From Acetobacterium woodii DSM 1030 (GTDB lineage: Bacteria > Bacillota > Clostridia > Eubacteriales > Eubacteriaceae): DNA of 64,000 nucleotides. Position 1 is the stretch's first letter. The number at the start of each line of letters is the position of its first letter. The DNA lies in the NCBI RefSeq assembly GCF_000247605.1, contig NC_016894.1, forward strand, positions 806,001 through 870,000, given 5' to 3'. This document shows positions 52,612 to 63,197 of the stretch, piece after piece. The notes under the pieces were generated by a model. That model was not told where the DNA came from. It was given only the letters and a program-made list of their open reading frames with translations, and searched no databases. The position numbers were made by a program, and so were the translations under genes.

Positions 52612-54429
52612 ATGAATAAGAGCATAAAGGGAATAATACGATGGTTAGCAATAACGATGATTTTTTTTATGGTGTTTCCATCCGGGATACTGGCAGAAGC
52701 TTTGGTTAATCGCGTGAATCAAGCCAGTGAAACGGAAACGCAGGACAATCAGAGCGCCCCGCTAAACGAAACGTCGTCACAAGGAAACGAAATAACACCT
52801 CAAATTGAAACCCTTGAACAGCTACCAAAGATTAATCAAGACGAAAACCTGGATCAGCAAATTGTTGTTATTTATAAAAACAGCGGTACCGATAATATTA
52901 AAGAACTGTCATTGACGACTGCTGCGGTGGTTTCGGGGGAGCAGGTATCAAGTCGGGTTGACTTACTTAAAGTAAGTGATCAAACAAATGCCGATGCCGT
53001 GGTCGCGGATCTGAAAGAAAACCCCAATGTTCTGGCCGTAAGCAAAAATGATAAAATTGAGGTGTCTGACCTCCCCAATGATCCTTATATTGTGGATGGG
53101 TCCGAATGGCAATTTCAACGAATTGGCGCCGATCAGATATGGGATAAGGTTTTAAACCGGGAGCCGGTGGTGGTGGCGGTTATTGATACCGGATTAAATG
53201 TCAATCATCCCGATCTGATCGGCAAAACGGTGGCAGGTTATGACTTTGTAACCAATCAGAATAATGTCGTGGATTTTGCCGGGCACGGAACTGCCGTGAG
53301 TGGCTGCATTGCAGCGACGGCTAATAATGGCGTTGGTGCCGCCGGAATTGCCGGATTATCGAATATAAAAATTGCGCCTTATCGAGTTGGTGGTGAGTAT
53401 CCTGGGGATACTCAGTTGGATGTCGCTTATATATGTGCGGCGTTACTGAAAGCCGCCGAGCGACCGGAAGTCAAAGTAATCAATTTAAGTTTTGGTGGAT
53501 ATGGGACCTTTCCAGCTTTGGCAGCGGCAATTAATGAGGCGATTGGTGCGGGAAAAATTATTGTGGCGGCGGCCGGCAATGAGGGCGAGTCATGGAATGC
53601 CAAGGTTGGGCAATATGCCTATCCGGCGTCATATGACCATGTGATTTCAGTAGGAGCTACCAATAAAGACAATACCCGGGCTTCTTTTTCGCAATTTAAT
53701 GATCAGGTTGATTTGTGTGCACCAGGAAAATCAGTATTGACAACGGCTAAGAACGGCGGGTATGAATATGTTAGCGGGACATCTTTTGCCAGCCCGATTG
53801 TCGCCGGTGCTTGCGCAGTGTTACTGGCGGAAGATGCCAGTTTAAATAGCGAAGCGGTCGAAAAAATTTTAAAAACAACGGCTCTGGATCTGGGAAAAGC
53901 AGGAAATGATCCTTATTATGGCAGCGGATTGGTTCAGTTGAATACGGCGATTGCTGCAATTACCTCAACGGCCACAGTGTCCAGCACTTATCGGACCCAT
54001 GTTCAGAATATCGGCTGGCAAGGGTGGCGAAAGGATGGGCAGATCAGCGGAACATTTGGTCAAGCCCAGCGAATGGAAGGTATCGAAATAAAAATCGATA
54101 ATGGCGGGGCCGATATCGGCGTTAGCTATCAGACCACTGTTCAGAATATCGGTTGGCAGGGGTGGAAAAGTGATGGGCAAACAAGCGGGACCGCAGGTCA
54201 ATCGCTTCGTTTGGAAGCGATTCAAATTAAATTGACCGGCAGTGATGCGGCTAATTACGATATTTATTATCGCACGCATGCACAAAATTACGGTTGGCTG
54301 GATTGGGCTAAAAATGGTGAGAGTTCGGGAACTCAGGGAAAATCGCTAAGACTGGAAGCGATCGAAATAAGAGTGGTGCCAAAAGATGATCCGGCACCAG
54401 GTTCAACCGAGCGACCATTTGTTAATTAA
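52612..54429 (+). CDS. secreted subtilisin-like protease with three C-terminal ChW repeats
   Basis: This 605-residue protein has a signal peptide (residues 1 to ~30), a Gln/Glu/Asn-rich region and a propeptide (about 75-150), then a peptidase S8 domain. The triad is Asp192 (AVIDTGLNVNHPD), His225 (GHGTAVSGC) and Ser391 (GTSFASPIVAG), with the oxyanion Asn in AAAGNEGES. Three repeats of about 48 residues with conserved Gly-Trp (NIGWQGWRKDG, NIGWQGWKSDG, NYGWLDWAKNG) follow; these are ChW repeats, common in clostridial surface proteins. It ends without a sortase signal, so attachment, if any, is by the repeats. GGGAGGACAAC precedes the ATG at 52612. Confidence 0.92.
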   Translation: MNKSIKGIIRWLAITMIFFMVFPSGILAEALVNRVNQASETETQDNQSAPLNETSSQGNEITPQIETLEQLPKINQDENLDQQIVVIYKNSGTDNIKELSLTTAAVVSGEQVSSRVDLLKVSDQTNADAVVADLKENPNVLAVSKNDKIEVSDLPNDPYIVDGSEWQFQRIGADQIWDKVLNREPVVVAVIDTGLNVNHPDLIGKTVAGYDFVTNQNNVVDFAGHGTAVSGCIAATANNGVGAAGIAGLSNIKIAPYRVGGEYPGDTQLDVAYICAALLKAAERPEVKVINLSFGGYGTFPALAAAINEAIGAGKIIVAAAGNEGESWNAKVGQYAYPASYDHVISVGATNKDNTRASFSQFNDQVDLCAPGKSVLTTAKNGGYEYVSGTSFASPIVAGACAVLLAEDASLNSEAVEKILKTTALDLGKAGNDPYYGSGLVQLNTAIAAITSTATVSSTYRTHVQNIGWQGWRKDGQISGTFGQAQRMEGIEIKIDNGGADIGVSYQTTVQNIGWQGWKSDGQTSGTAGQSLRLEAIQIKLTGSDAANYDIYYRTHAQNYGWLDWAKNGESSGTQGKSLRLEAIEIRVVPKDDPAPGSTERPFVN

Positions 54430-54525
54430 AAAACAAAGAATAAAATTATCTGAATAAACCGGATTAATCGGGGTATATAAAAAACTATGAAGTTTTCAAA
54501 TCATTAATGAAAGGAGTAGCTGGAG

Positions 54526-54783
54526 ATGATTATTACGTGGGATAATATTAGTGAAGTAAATCGACGGATAAAAGAACAAGAATTGACATACAAAGTCCAT
54601 TTAAGCGATGCCTGTGGGGGGCAGAGTATGTGGATTGAGTCCACGGACAAAGAGAATCGTTTTGATAATCTGGAGGCGTTAAATGAGCTGGTAAGAAATT
54701 ATTTTACGGAAATTAATGCCGAAATTGAATTCAGTTGGGATAAAAAATCTTTTTGGTCTAAAGATCGTTCTCAGATTTTTTAA
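54526..54783 (+). CDS. small conserved-looking protein with a DAC motif
   Basis: This 85-residue soluble acidic protein (ITWDNISEVNRRIKEQELTY at the N-terminus, split) contains HLSDACGGQSMWIES. The Asp-Ala-Cys tripeptide brings to mind the small RDAC family, but I am not sure of membership. AAAGGAGTAGCTGGAG precedes the ATG. It lies 96 bp after the protease gene and before a strong bidirectional terminator. Function unknown. Confidence 0.65.
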   Translation: MIITWDNISEVNRRIKEQELTYKVHLSDACGGQSMWIESTDKENRFDNLEALNELVRNYFTEINAEIEFSWDKKSFWSKDRSQIF

Positions 54784-54809
54784 ACAAAATTTTTAGGAAA
54801 GACCATTAT

Positions 54810-54872
54810 AAAAAATAACAAAACCACAATTCGAAGCAGCACCGCTTTCGAATTGTGGTTTTGTTATTTTTT
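54810..54872. terminator. bidirectional terminator, 26-bp perfect stem
   Basis: Bases 54810-54835 are the exact reverse complement of 54847-54872, around an 11-nt loop. The stem overlaps the stop codon of the sigma-54 activator gene (54864) and ends transcription from both sides. Confidence 0.9.
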
Positions 54873-56288
54873 GATGTATTTTTTGACCAGACGATAGGCT
54901 GTTGTTTGACTTAATCCCAAGTTTTCAGCCAGATCGTTAGTATTGCCATAAAGTTCAAAATAGTCTTCGATAATCCCGCGCTTATAGTTTTCAACAAGGT
55001 CGTCAAAAACAATTTTATTTTTGATCGTCGTTTTTTTAGAAAAGTATAAAGCTAATTGTTCCGGTAATTTATCAATACCAATGACACTACCCAGGCTCAT
55101 CACCGCCATTTGTTCGACCGCATTTTTTAACTGGCGGACATTGCCCGGCCAATCATAATGAATCAGAGATTCAATGACCGGATTAGAAAAAACTTTATTC
55201 TGATGATATTTTTTATTATAGCGTTTTAAATAATATTGAGCGATCGGGAAAATATCATCACGTCGTTCCCGAAGCGAAGGAATTGTTTGCGTAATGCCGT
55301 TAATTCGCCAATATAAATCTTCACGGAAGGTATTTTTGGCGACTAGTTCAGCTAAATTTTTATTGGTGGCGGTAATGATGCGGGTGTTGACAGTTTTCGA
55401 TTCCAGCCCACCAACTGAGGTAAAACGCTGATTTTCCAGAAAATCAAGGAGTTTGACCTGGATGTTGGGGAGTAATTCACCGATTTCATCTAAAAATAAA
55501 GTGCCGTTATTGGCCATCTCGACCAGCCCTTTTTTTCCTTTGGGACTGGCTCCGGTGAAAGCATAGGGAACATAACCAAAAAGTTCGCTTTCAATGAGGT
55601 TATCAGGGATCGAGGCACAGTTGATCGAAATGAAGGGATTGGCTTTTCTGGGACTGCAATCGTGAATAAATTTGGCAATCATACTTTTGCCGACACCGCT
55701 TTCTCCTAATAAGAGAATCGGGATGTCCGATTTAGAGGCCTTTTTTAATTTATGGAGGGTTTGATAAAGAATATAACTGCGACCAACAATATTATTGTCG
55801 GCTTTAGTGCGCTCATCCCGGGAACGTTTTTTTTCTTTTACTTCACTGACTAAGATATTTTCGGTTTCCGGATTCTGATAATCCAAATCAAATTCGACAA
55901 ACGATTCGCGTTTTAAGGTATTGTAAACAAGCATTGTAAGTTCGGTTTCAGAATTATATAAAGGTGACGTAATGGTGATATGTTCCTCATCGGTGAGCAG
56001 TGAACGTTGTCTGGAAATGATGGTTCGTTTTTTTTCAATGGCAGCGGCGGTTGAAGGTGGGGTCCAAAAGCCTTGAAATGAGGTTAGAAAATTAAGTTTC
56101 CACATTTTTTCGGCGGAAATACCATGATATTCCAGACAAGCCGGATTGGCATAAAGAACCTTCCCATCCTTATCGGTAACGGTCACTTCAATAAAACTGT
56201 TTTCCAAAATCTCCAAAAAAAACTCACTGGAGAGCGTTTTCAAATAATCTAAATATTCCTGACTATGATTGAATTTATTTATTTGCAT
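54864..56288 (-). CDS. sigma-54-dependent activator with PAS domain (regulator of the betaine operon)
   Basis: This 474-residue protein has a PAS domain (about residues 20-125; VTDKDGKVLYANPACLEYHG), an AAA+ domain (about 168-400) and a C-terminal helix-turn-helix (NDLAENLGLSQTTAYRLVKK). The AAA+ motifs are Walker A GESGVGKS, Walker B GTLFLDEIGEL, arginine-finger FREDLYWRI and the sigma-54 contact loop, here YAFTGA with Tyr replacing the first Gly of GAFTGA. It is divergent from mtgA, which has a -24/-12 promoter, so it very probably activates the glycine betaine operon, with the PAS domain sensing the inducer. AAGGAGTACC precedes the ATG. Confidence 0.9.
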   Translation of the reverse strand: MQINKFNHSQEYLDYLKTLSSEFFLEILENSFIEVTVTDKDGKVLYANPACLEYHGISAEKMWKLNFLTSFQGFWTPPSTAAAIEKKRTIISRQRSLLTDEEHITITSPLYNSETELTMLVYNTLKRESFVEFDLDYQNPETENILVSEVKEKKRSRDERTKADNNIVGRSYILYQTLHKLKKASKSDIPILLLGESGVGKSMIAKFIHDCSPRKANPFISINCASIPDNLIESELFGYVPYAFTGASPKGKKGLVEMANNGTLFLDEIGELLPNIQVKLLDFLENQRFTSVGGLESKTVNTRIITATNKNLAELVAKNTFREDLYWRINGITQTIPSLRERRDDIFPIAQYYLKRYNKKYHQNKVFSNPVIESLIHYDWPGNVRQLKNAVEQMAVMSLGSVIGIDKLPEQLALYFSKKTTIKNKIVFDDLVENYKRGIIEDYFELYGNTNDLAENLGLSQTTAYRLVKKYIKK

Positions 56289-56434
56289 GGTACTCCTTGA
56301 TCACATATTTGTGAATTAATTTTAGTATTTTAATGAATTATCTTACATTTGCTTAATGACAGTGAAATCAATCGTTTGCATTATCTATATCTGATGATAA
56401 ATCAAAATTCGTTGATTAACAAGAGCAAAAAAAG

Positions 56435-56459
56435 ATATTTTCCCAAAAATGGGAAATAT
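56435..56459. promoter_or_regulatory. candidate activator-binding site upstream of the sigma-54 promoter
   Basis: ATATTTTCCC-aaaaat-GGGAAATAT is an inverted repeat about 100 bp upstream of the -24/-12 promoter, the usual distance for a sigma-54 activator site. Binding is inferred. Confidence 0.5.
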
Positions 56460-56547
56460 TGGTCAGCTTTTTCAAATTTGAAAACCTTTAAATATATAGA
56501 AATGACTAAAATCCTTTAAAATAACGAAGATTCTGAATAAATTGAGT

Positions 56548-56563
56548 TTGGCATGATAATTGC
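56548..56563 (+). promoter_or_regulatory. sigma-54 (-24/-12) promoter of the mtg operon
   Basis: TTGGCATGATAATTGC has the invariant GG (56550-56551) and GC (56562-56563) exactly 12 bp apart, matching TGGCAYR-N4-TTGCW closely. Transcription would begin near 56575, giving a leader of about 180 nt to mtgA, in which I see no other clear element. Confidence 0.88.
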
Positions 56564-56754
56564 GTTATCTAATATCACAAGTTGAAATGGCCTTTCACAA
56601 GTAGTAAAAAAAGGGGAGGAATGGTATTAAGCGTAATCGTTTATAAAAAAAGCAAATGTTAAAGAAAAGGTTTTCTTAAAAACACGTAATGAGGGGATTA
56701 GATTTTAGATGGATACATTTTATGCGAGTAGCTTATTTATTTATGAAGGAGTAA

Positions 56755-57678
<924 letters not shown>

Positions 57679-57719
57679 AACTTTGAACCAAATCTAAAAT
57701 AAGAGGAGGAGTAACTAAA

Positions 57720-59282
57720 ATGCAAGAAAAAACGACAAAGAATCGAACAGTGTTGTATGTTTCAGCAGCAATTGCTATTGTTTTCGTATTAGCTAGTATG
57801 CTTTTTACTGAAGGTACAACAGCCGTATTTAATCTGTTAAATTCATTTATTACAACGTCTTTTGGATGGTTGTATTTATTGGCAGTCGGAATCTTTATTG
57901 TGTTTGCCATCGGTGTTGCCATCAGTCCATTTGGGAAAATTATATTAGGTAAGGATGATGATAAACCTGAATTTACTAACTTCCAATGGTTTTCAATGTT
58001 ATTTGGCGGTGGGATGGGAATTGGTTTGGTGTTCTGGTCGGTATCGGAACCGATTATGCATTATCTAAGTCCGCCCATTGGAGAAGCGGGAACTCAGGCA
58101 GCAATGGAAACGGCCATGCGAATCACCTTCTTCCACTGGGGCTTACATCCATGGGTTGTCTTTGCAATTGGCGGTTTGGGACTGGCGTACTTTCAGTTTA
58201 GAAAAGACTTACCATTCCTGATCAGTTCGGCTTTCTATCCATTAATTGGCGAAAAAATACATGGACCAATTGGTAAAACGATTGATATTCTGGCAGTTTT
58301 TGCAACAATTTTTGGAGTAGCAACAAGCTTGGGCTTTGGAGCAACTCAAATTGCCACTGGTTTGGAATATATATGGGGAATTCAATCCTCACCAATGATG
58401 ATTTCGATCATCATTGCGGTGATGACAGCCATCTTTACTTTAGCAACAATATCAGGACTACATAAGGCGATGCAACTCGCAGCTAATTTAAAAATCTGGC
58501 TTTCGATTGGATTCATGGTTTTTATCTTTATTTTTGGCGGTAGCGTATTTATCTTAAATAATTTTACGAATTCATTAGGTGCTTATCTGCAGAATATTGT
58601 TGGTCAAACCTTCTGGATGGGGAACGTTGAATGGTTAAACGGCTGGACTGTCTTCTATTGGGCATGGTGGATTGCCTGGGCTCCATTTGTTGGACAGTTC
58701 GTTGCACGGGTATCGAAAGGCAGAAGTATTCGCGAATTTATTTTAGCCGTATCCTTACTTCCTTCCGGGTTTTCTCTGATTTGGATTGCAATTTACGGCG
58801 GTGCAGCCTTTAATTTAAATGCAATCTCCGGTGGCGCAATCGAAGCGGCAGTTGGTGCTGATTATACCACCGCACTATACGCTCTTTTACAACAATTGCC
58901 ACTCTATGGTATTACGTCAATCCTAGCGATTTTCCTGATTTTAATCTGCTTTGTTGGAGCAGCGAACTCAGCAACCTATGTTTTAGCGATGCTGACATCA
59001 GACGGAGATATGGATCCGGACAAAAAAATAAGAGGCGGCTGGGGTATTGCCCAGGGTCTAATCACCATTATGTTAATCCTTGTGGGTGGAACTTCAGCTT
59101 TAACAGTTATAAAAACAGCTTCAATTGTGGCAGCCTTCCCCTATATGTTGGTTATGATTGTGATGTGTTTTAGTATTCTTAAAGCTTTGAAAACAGATTA
59201 CGCCGAAACCCAGCTATTGAAAAATAAAATCGGTATTGATATTGACAACGGACAAACGCCAGTTGTGGATGTTCAAGAATAA
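57720..59282 (+). CDS. BCCT-family betaine transporter, first copy
   Basis: This 520-residue membrane protein has twelve TM helices and the BCCT signature around residues 300-335: GWTVFYWAWWIAWAPFVGQF (the Trp-rich betaine site), then ARVSKGRSIREFI. GMGIGLVFWSVSEP near residue 95 is also typical. It imports glycine betaine or a related quaternary amine, using an ion gradient. It lies between mtgA and mtgB with AGGAGGAGTAACTAAA before the ATG, so uptake and demethylation are expressed together. Confidence 0.93.
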   Translation: MQEKTTKNRTVLYVSAAIAIVFVLASMLFTEGTTAVFNLLNSFITTSFGWLYLLAVGIFIVFAIGVAISPFGKIILGKDDDKPEFTNFQWFSMLFGGGMGIGLVFWSVSEPIMHYLSPPIGEAGTQAAMETAMRITFFHWGLHPWVVFAIGGLGLAYFQFRKDLPFLISSAFYPLIGEKIHGPIGKTIDILAVFATIFGVATSLGFGATQIATGLEYIWGIQSSPMMISIIIAVMTAIFTLATISGLHKAMQLAANLKIWLSIGFMVFIFIFGGSVFILNNFTNSLGAYLQNIVGQTFWMGNVEWLNGWTVFYWAWWIAWAPFVGQFVARVSKGRSIREFILAVSLLPSGFSLIWIAIYGGAAFNLNAISGGAIEAAVGADYTTALYALLQQLPLYGITSILAIFLILICFVGAANSATYVLAMLTSDGDMDPDKKIRGGWGIAQGLITIMLILVGGTSALTVIKTASIVAAFPYMLVMIVMCFSILKALKTDYAETQLLKNKIGIDIDNGQTPVVDVQE

Positions 59283-59316
59283 AAAAGTACAAAATTTAGA
59301 AAAAGAGGTATTTTAA

Positions 59317-60747
59317 ATGTTACCAAAATTTGATGTTTTAACGGACGAACAAATTAATAAGATTCACAAAAACAGCTTAAAAATTCTCCAGGAAATTGGA
59401 GTTGAGTTTTCTTATGACCCGGCTATTGAAGTTTTGAAAAAACATGGTCAACGAGTTGAAGGTCATCGAGTCTTTTTTGATCCGGATTTTGTCGAAGAAA
59501 TGGTGGAAAAAGCACCGGCCGAATTTACTTTACATGCTCGGAATCCAGAACACAATCTGGTTTGTGGCGGAGAAAGTATCATCTATATGCCGGGTTACGG
59601 AGCTCCTTTTGTCTATGATGCCGATGGTGGAAAACGCGATGCGACGATGGCAGATTACGATAATTTTGTAAAATTAGCCGGGGCCAGCAAAAACATGCAC
59701 ATGACCGGTGGCACGGTTGTTGAACCAACCGATGTTGAGGATGAAATCAGACATTTAAAAATGGCTTATAGTCATATTATCAATTCAGACAAATGTTTTA
59801 TGGGCAGTTCATCAGGTTATGAACATGCTAGAGATTCGATTGAATTAACAGCATTGCTTCATGGTGGTTTAGACGTAATTAAAGAAAAACCGGCTTTGAT
59901 TTGTTTGATCAATTCGGTAACTCCGTTAAAATACGATGATCGGATGCTTGGCGGGCTGATGGCTTACGCTGAGACAGGGCAAGCCATGGTTATTGCTTCA
60001 CTAGTTATGGCCGGTTCAACTGGTCCAGCCACGATGGCAGGAGCCTTATCGTTACAAAATGCTGAAGTATTGGCAGGAATTACCCTGGCTCAATGCGTTA
60101 ATCCCGGAACCCCAGTGGTTTATGGATCAACTTCGGCAATTACCGATATGTCAACCGGTTCACTATCAATCGGAAATCCTGAAAACGCTTTATTCACTTC
60201 TGCAAGTGCTCAGTTTTCACGATTCTACGGAGTGCCTTGTCGTGGTGGTGGCGGATTAACCGATGCCAAAACCGTTGATGCGCAGGCTGGTTACGAATCC
60301 ATGATGGTGCTTTTTGCAACCAGTACAACAGGAGTAAATTTTGTCCTTCATACCGCCGGGATTCTTCAATATTATATGGCCATGTCTTATGAAAAGTTTA
60401 TGGTTGATGATGAAATTGCCGGGATGATATTACGTTATCTGGATGGTTTTGATTGCGACAGCGATGAAAAAATGGCTTATGATGTGATTGAAAAAGTAGG
60501 TCCTGGTGGACATTTCCTGACCCAGAAACATACCCGGAAAAATTTTAAAACCGAATTTTTCAAACCGCAACTCAGTGATCGTCAATCCTTTGATGGATGG
60601 TCGAAAGATTCATTGGATACCAATCAACGGGCAAAATTAAAATGGCAAGAAGTGCTGGCTAATTATACCCCACCGGAATTGGATCCAGCAGTAAAAGAAA
60701 AAATTGAAGCATTTATCGCAAACCGATCAAAAGAATTACTTAAATAA
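59317..60747 (+). CDS. mtgB: glycine betaine:corrinoid methyltransferase (non-pyrrolysine MttB family)
   Basis: This 476-residue protein is an MttB superfamily member without an in-frame stop, so it lacks pyrrolysine and belongs with MtgB (glycine betaine) and its relatives (proline betaine, carnitine) rather than trimethylamine MttB. Seen: LTDEQINKIHKNSLKILQEIG (split), PGYGAPFVYDADGGKRDA, GGGGLTDAKTVDAQAGYESMM (split) and HTAGIL. It moves one methyl group from the quaternary amine to the corrinoid protein MtgC, leaving dimethylglycine if the substrate is betaine. AAAGAGGTATTTTAA precedes the ATG. Substrate choice within the family cannot be settled by eye. Confidence 0.9.
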   Translation: MLPKFDVLTDEQINKIHKNSLKILQEIGVEFSYDPAIEVLKKHGQRVEGHRVFFDPDFVEEMVEKAPAEFTLHARNPEHNLVCGGESIIYMPGYGAPFVYDADGGKRDATMADYDNFVKLAGASKNMHMTGGTVVEPTDVEDEIRHLKMAYSHIINSDKCFMGSSSGYEHARDSIELTALLHGGLDVIKEKPALICLINSVTPLKYDDRMLGGLMAYAETGQAMVIASLVMAGSTGPATMAGALSLQNAEVLAGITLAQCVNPGTPVVYGSTSAITDMSTGSLSIGNPENALFTSASAQFSRFYGVPCRGGGGLTDAKTVDAQAGYESMMVLFATSTTGVNFVLHTAGILQYYMAMSYEKFMVDDEIAGMILRYLDGFDCDSDEKMAYDVIEKVGPGGHFLTQKHTRKNFKTEFFKPQLSDRQSFDGWSKDSLDTNQRAKLKWQEVLANYTPPELDPAVKEKIEAFIANRSKELLK

Positions 60748-60774
60748 TAAATACAATATAAAAAGGAGAAAAAA

Positions 60775-61425
60775 ATGAACCCAATATTTGAAGAAATTAA
60801 AGATGCAATTGTCGATGGTGATGAGGATTTAGCAATCGAACTGGCAGAAAAAGTAGTTGCCGAAAAAATTGATCCGGTTCAGGCAGTACAGCAGGGATTT
60901 ATTAAAGGGATTGAAGAAGTTGGGGCCGCATGGACCAGTGGTGAAGCTTTTCTGCCCGATGTAATGATGGCTGCAGATGCTATGAAAGCGGGAATGGATG
61001 TACTGGAAGAAGTGCTGGCGGCCGGCGAAGGCGAAGGGGCCTATGAAGATAAGGGCAAAATCGTCCTTGGTACCGTTGAAGGTGATATTCACGATATCGG
61101 AAAAAACATTGTCGGAGCACTGTTGACTTCAGCCGGCTTTAAGGTTTATGATATTGGTATCGACCAAAAAGCCGAAGATTTTGTTGCCAAAGCTGATGAA
61201 GTTGGAGCAAAGATCATTGCAGCAAGCTCATTATTGACAACCACAATGCAATCACAAAAAGTTTTGGTTGAATATTTAGATGCAAATAAACTTCATGACA
61301 AATTTAAGGTGATTATTGGTGGCGGACCGACAAGTAAAAAGTGGGGAGAAGATATCGGTGCTGACGGTTGGGCTGAAACTGCCGATGAAGCAGTGTTATT
61401 ATGCCAGCAATTGTTTAATAACTAA
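60775..61425 (+). CDS. mtgC: corrinoid protein of the betaine methyltransferase system
   Basis: This 216-residue protein has a helical cap domain (about residues 1-88) and a B12-binding domain with EGDIHDIGKNIVGALL (His106 as lower ligand), SSLLTTTMQS and IIGGGPTS. It accepts the methyl group from MtgB and donates it to MtgA. It is only distantly like the two corrinoid proteins at 29821 and 42876, which match each other. AAAAGGAGAAAAAA precedes the ATG, 27 bp after mtgB. Confidence 0.93.
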   Translation: MNPIFEEIKDAIVDGDEDLAIELAEKVVAEKIDPVQAVQQGFIKGIEEVGAAWTSGEAFLPDVMMAADAMKAGMDVLEEVLAAGEGEGAYEDKGKIVLGTVEGDIHDIGKNIVGALLTSAGFKVYDIGIDQKAEDFVAKADEVGAKIIAASSLLTTTMQSQKVLVEYLDANKLHDKFKVIIGGGPTSKKWGEDIGADGWAETADEAVLLCQQLFNN

Positions 61426-61465
61426 AAAAAAATTATGATACAATTATAAATGAAGCTTTGAACCA

Positions 61466-61497
61466 AAAGCGCCAAAATCTGATGATTTTGGCGCTTT
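61466..61497 (+). terminator. stem-loop between mtgC and the second transporter gene
   Basis: AAAGCGCCAAAATC (61466-61479), loop TGAT, GATTTTGGCGCTTT (61484-61497): a 14-bp perfect stem, then ATAC with few further T. It is probably a partial terminator that lowers expression of the downstream transporter, or a processing stem that protects the mtgC message. Confidence 0.65.
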
Positions 61498-61517
61498 ATA
61501 CAAAGGATGTGAAGATA

Positions 61518-62984
61518 ATGGTATTTTACGTTTCAATTATACTTATTCTATTGTTCCTCGGTTTTGGTTTTTTATTACCCGGGGAATTATTAACGGAAAC
61601 CAATTCATTGTTTGGATTCATCACCAATGATTTAGGTTGGTTTTACCTGTTAACTGTTTTGGGAATTTTAATATTTACACTGTATCTGGCGTTTAGCAAA
61701 TACGGAAATATTCGGTTGGGAAGTGATGATGATCGCCCCGAATATTCTAATTTCTCCTGGTTTGCGATGTTATTCAGCGCCGGAATGGGGATCGGCCTTG
61801 TTTTCTGGGGTGTTGCCGAGCCTGTTTTTCATTATGCGCAACCACCATTAGGGATTGAACCGTTATCGACCGAGTCGGCAATGATGTCTTTTCGATATGC
61901 TTTTTTACATTGGGGGCTACATCCATGGGCGATTTATGCCATTGTGGGTTTAGCTTTGGCATATGCAACCTTTCGTAAAGAACTGCCATGTTTGATTAGC
62001 TCGACCTTATATCCTATTTTTAAAGAAAAAATTAATGGTCCGATCGGAAAAGTGGTTGATATACTGGCCCTTATTTTAACCGTTATTGGAGTGTCAACTT
62101 CGCTTGGAATGGGGGCATTACAAGTAAACAGCGGTTTAAATACGCTGTTTAATATTCCCAATACGATCACTTCTCAAGTTGTGATCATTGCGATTATAAC
62201 GGTTTTATTTTTAATATCGGCATCAACCGGATTAGATAAAGGAATCAAGATACTCAGCAACACGAATATTATTATTGCCGTGTTGCTTTTGCTATTTGTT
62301 TTTTTCTTTGGACCGACAGTGTTTATTATTAATACCTTTGTTGTCAGTTTAAGTGGTTATATCCAGAATATTCTGCCAATGAGTTTAGCTTTAACTCCTT
62401 TTGAAAATGATCCCTGGATTGGCACTTGGACGATCTTTTATTGGGCCTGGTGGATTTCATGGGGGCCTTTTGTTGGTACTTTTATTGCCCGAATATCAAA
62501 AGGGCGAACAATAAAAGAGTTTATTTTGGGGGTTATTATCGTCCCCGCAATATTTTGTTGTATCTGGTTCGCTGTTTTTGGAGGAACTGCTTTACATTTC
62601 GAAATATTTGATGGCATTGATATTGTCTCACCGATTATGGCAGATCAGGCGGTGGGCTTATTTGCAACTTTTTCTTATCTTCCAATCGGAAAAATAATTT
62701 CATTGATTGCGACCTTATTAATCACGACCTTTTTTGTTACTTCGGCGGACTCGGCAACATTTGTAATTGGCATGTTTTCCCGAAATGGTGACTTAAATCC
62801 GGATAATAAGATAAAAATAATGTGGGGTGTTGTCTTGTCATTAATGGCAATCGTATTGCTTTTTAGTGGTGGGCTGGTAGCAATGAAAAACACGTCGATT
62901 ATCATGGCATTACCGTTTCTATTCATCATGATTTTGATGTGTCGGTCACTATATTTGGCTTTAAAAAATGAAAGTAAACGTTAG
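61518..62984 (+). CDS. BCCT-family betaine transporter, second copy
   Basis: This 488-residue protein has twelve TM helices and the BCCT signature GTWTIFYWAWWISWGPFVGTF followed by ARISKGRTIKEFI (each shown only in part of the full motif). It differs considerably from the copy at 57720, for instance in the Trp-rich segment and in the absence of the C-terminal extension, so it may prefer another betaine or have another affinity. The ATG at 61518 follows AAAGGATGTGAAGATA; the frame runs 20 codons upstream through the stem-loop, which argues against an earlier start. Confidence 0.9.
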   Translation: MVFYVSIILILLFLGFGFLLPGELLTETNSLFGFITNDLGWFYLLTVLGILIFTLYLAFSKYGNIRLGSDDDRPEYSNFSWFAMLFSAGMGIGLVFWGVAEPVFHYAQPPLGIEPLSTESAMMSFRYAFLHWGLHPWAIYAIVGLALAYATFRKELPCLISSTLYPIFKEKINGPIGKVVDILALILTVIGVSTSLGMGALQVNSGLNTLFNIPNTITSQVVIIAIITVLFLISASTGLDKGIKILSNTNIIIAVLLLLFVFFFGPTVFIINTFVVSLSGYIQNILPMSLALTPFENDPWIGTWTIFYWAWWISWGPFVGTFIARISKGRTIKEFILGVIIVPAIFCCIWFAVFGGTALHFEIFDGIDIVSPIMADQAVGLFATFSYLPIGKIISLIATLLITTFFVTSADSATFVIGMFSRNGDLNPDNKIKIMWGVVLSLMAIVLLFSGGLVAMKNTSIIMALPFLFIMILMCRSLYLALKNESKR

Positions 62985-63197
62985 CTTGATTTTGGGGAGA
63001 ATAAAATATTCGTTATAGTAAACATTAAATGATACAAACGATTATAAGGGGATTGCCATTTCAAATAAATATTGTTATGATAGTGATGATTTGATGATGC
63101 TTATTTTGAATAGTGATGAACTGTTTGTAGTAACTATTTTTCGAGATGGGGTAATATCTGAGTATGATCAAAAATTGTAAGAAGGGTGAATTTGCAG

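Noticed and set aside
59317-60747. Possible pyrrolysine (in-frame UAG) in the MttB-family gene
   Set aside because: The frame is uninterrupted over 476 codons, so this is a non-pyrrolysine member.
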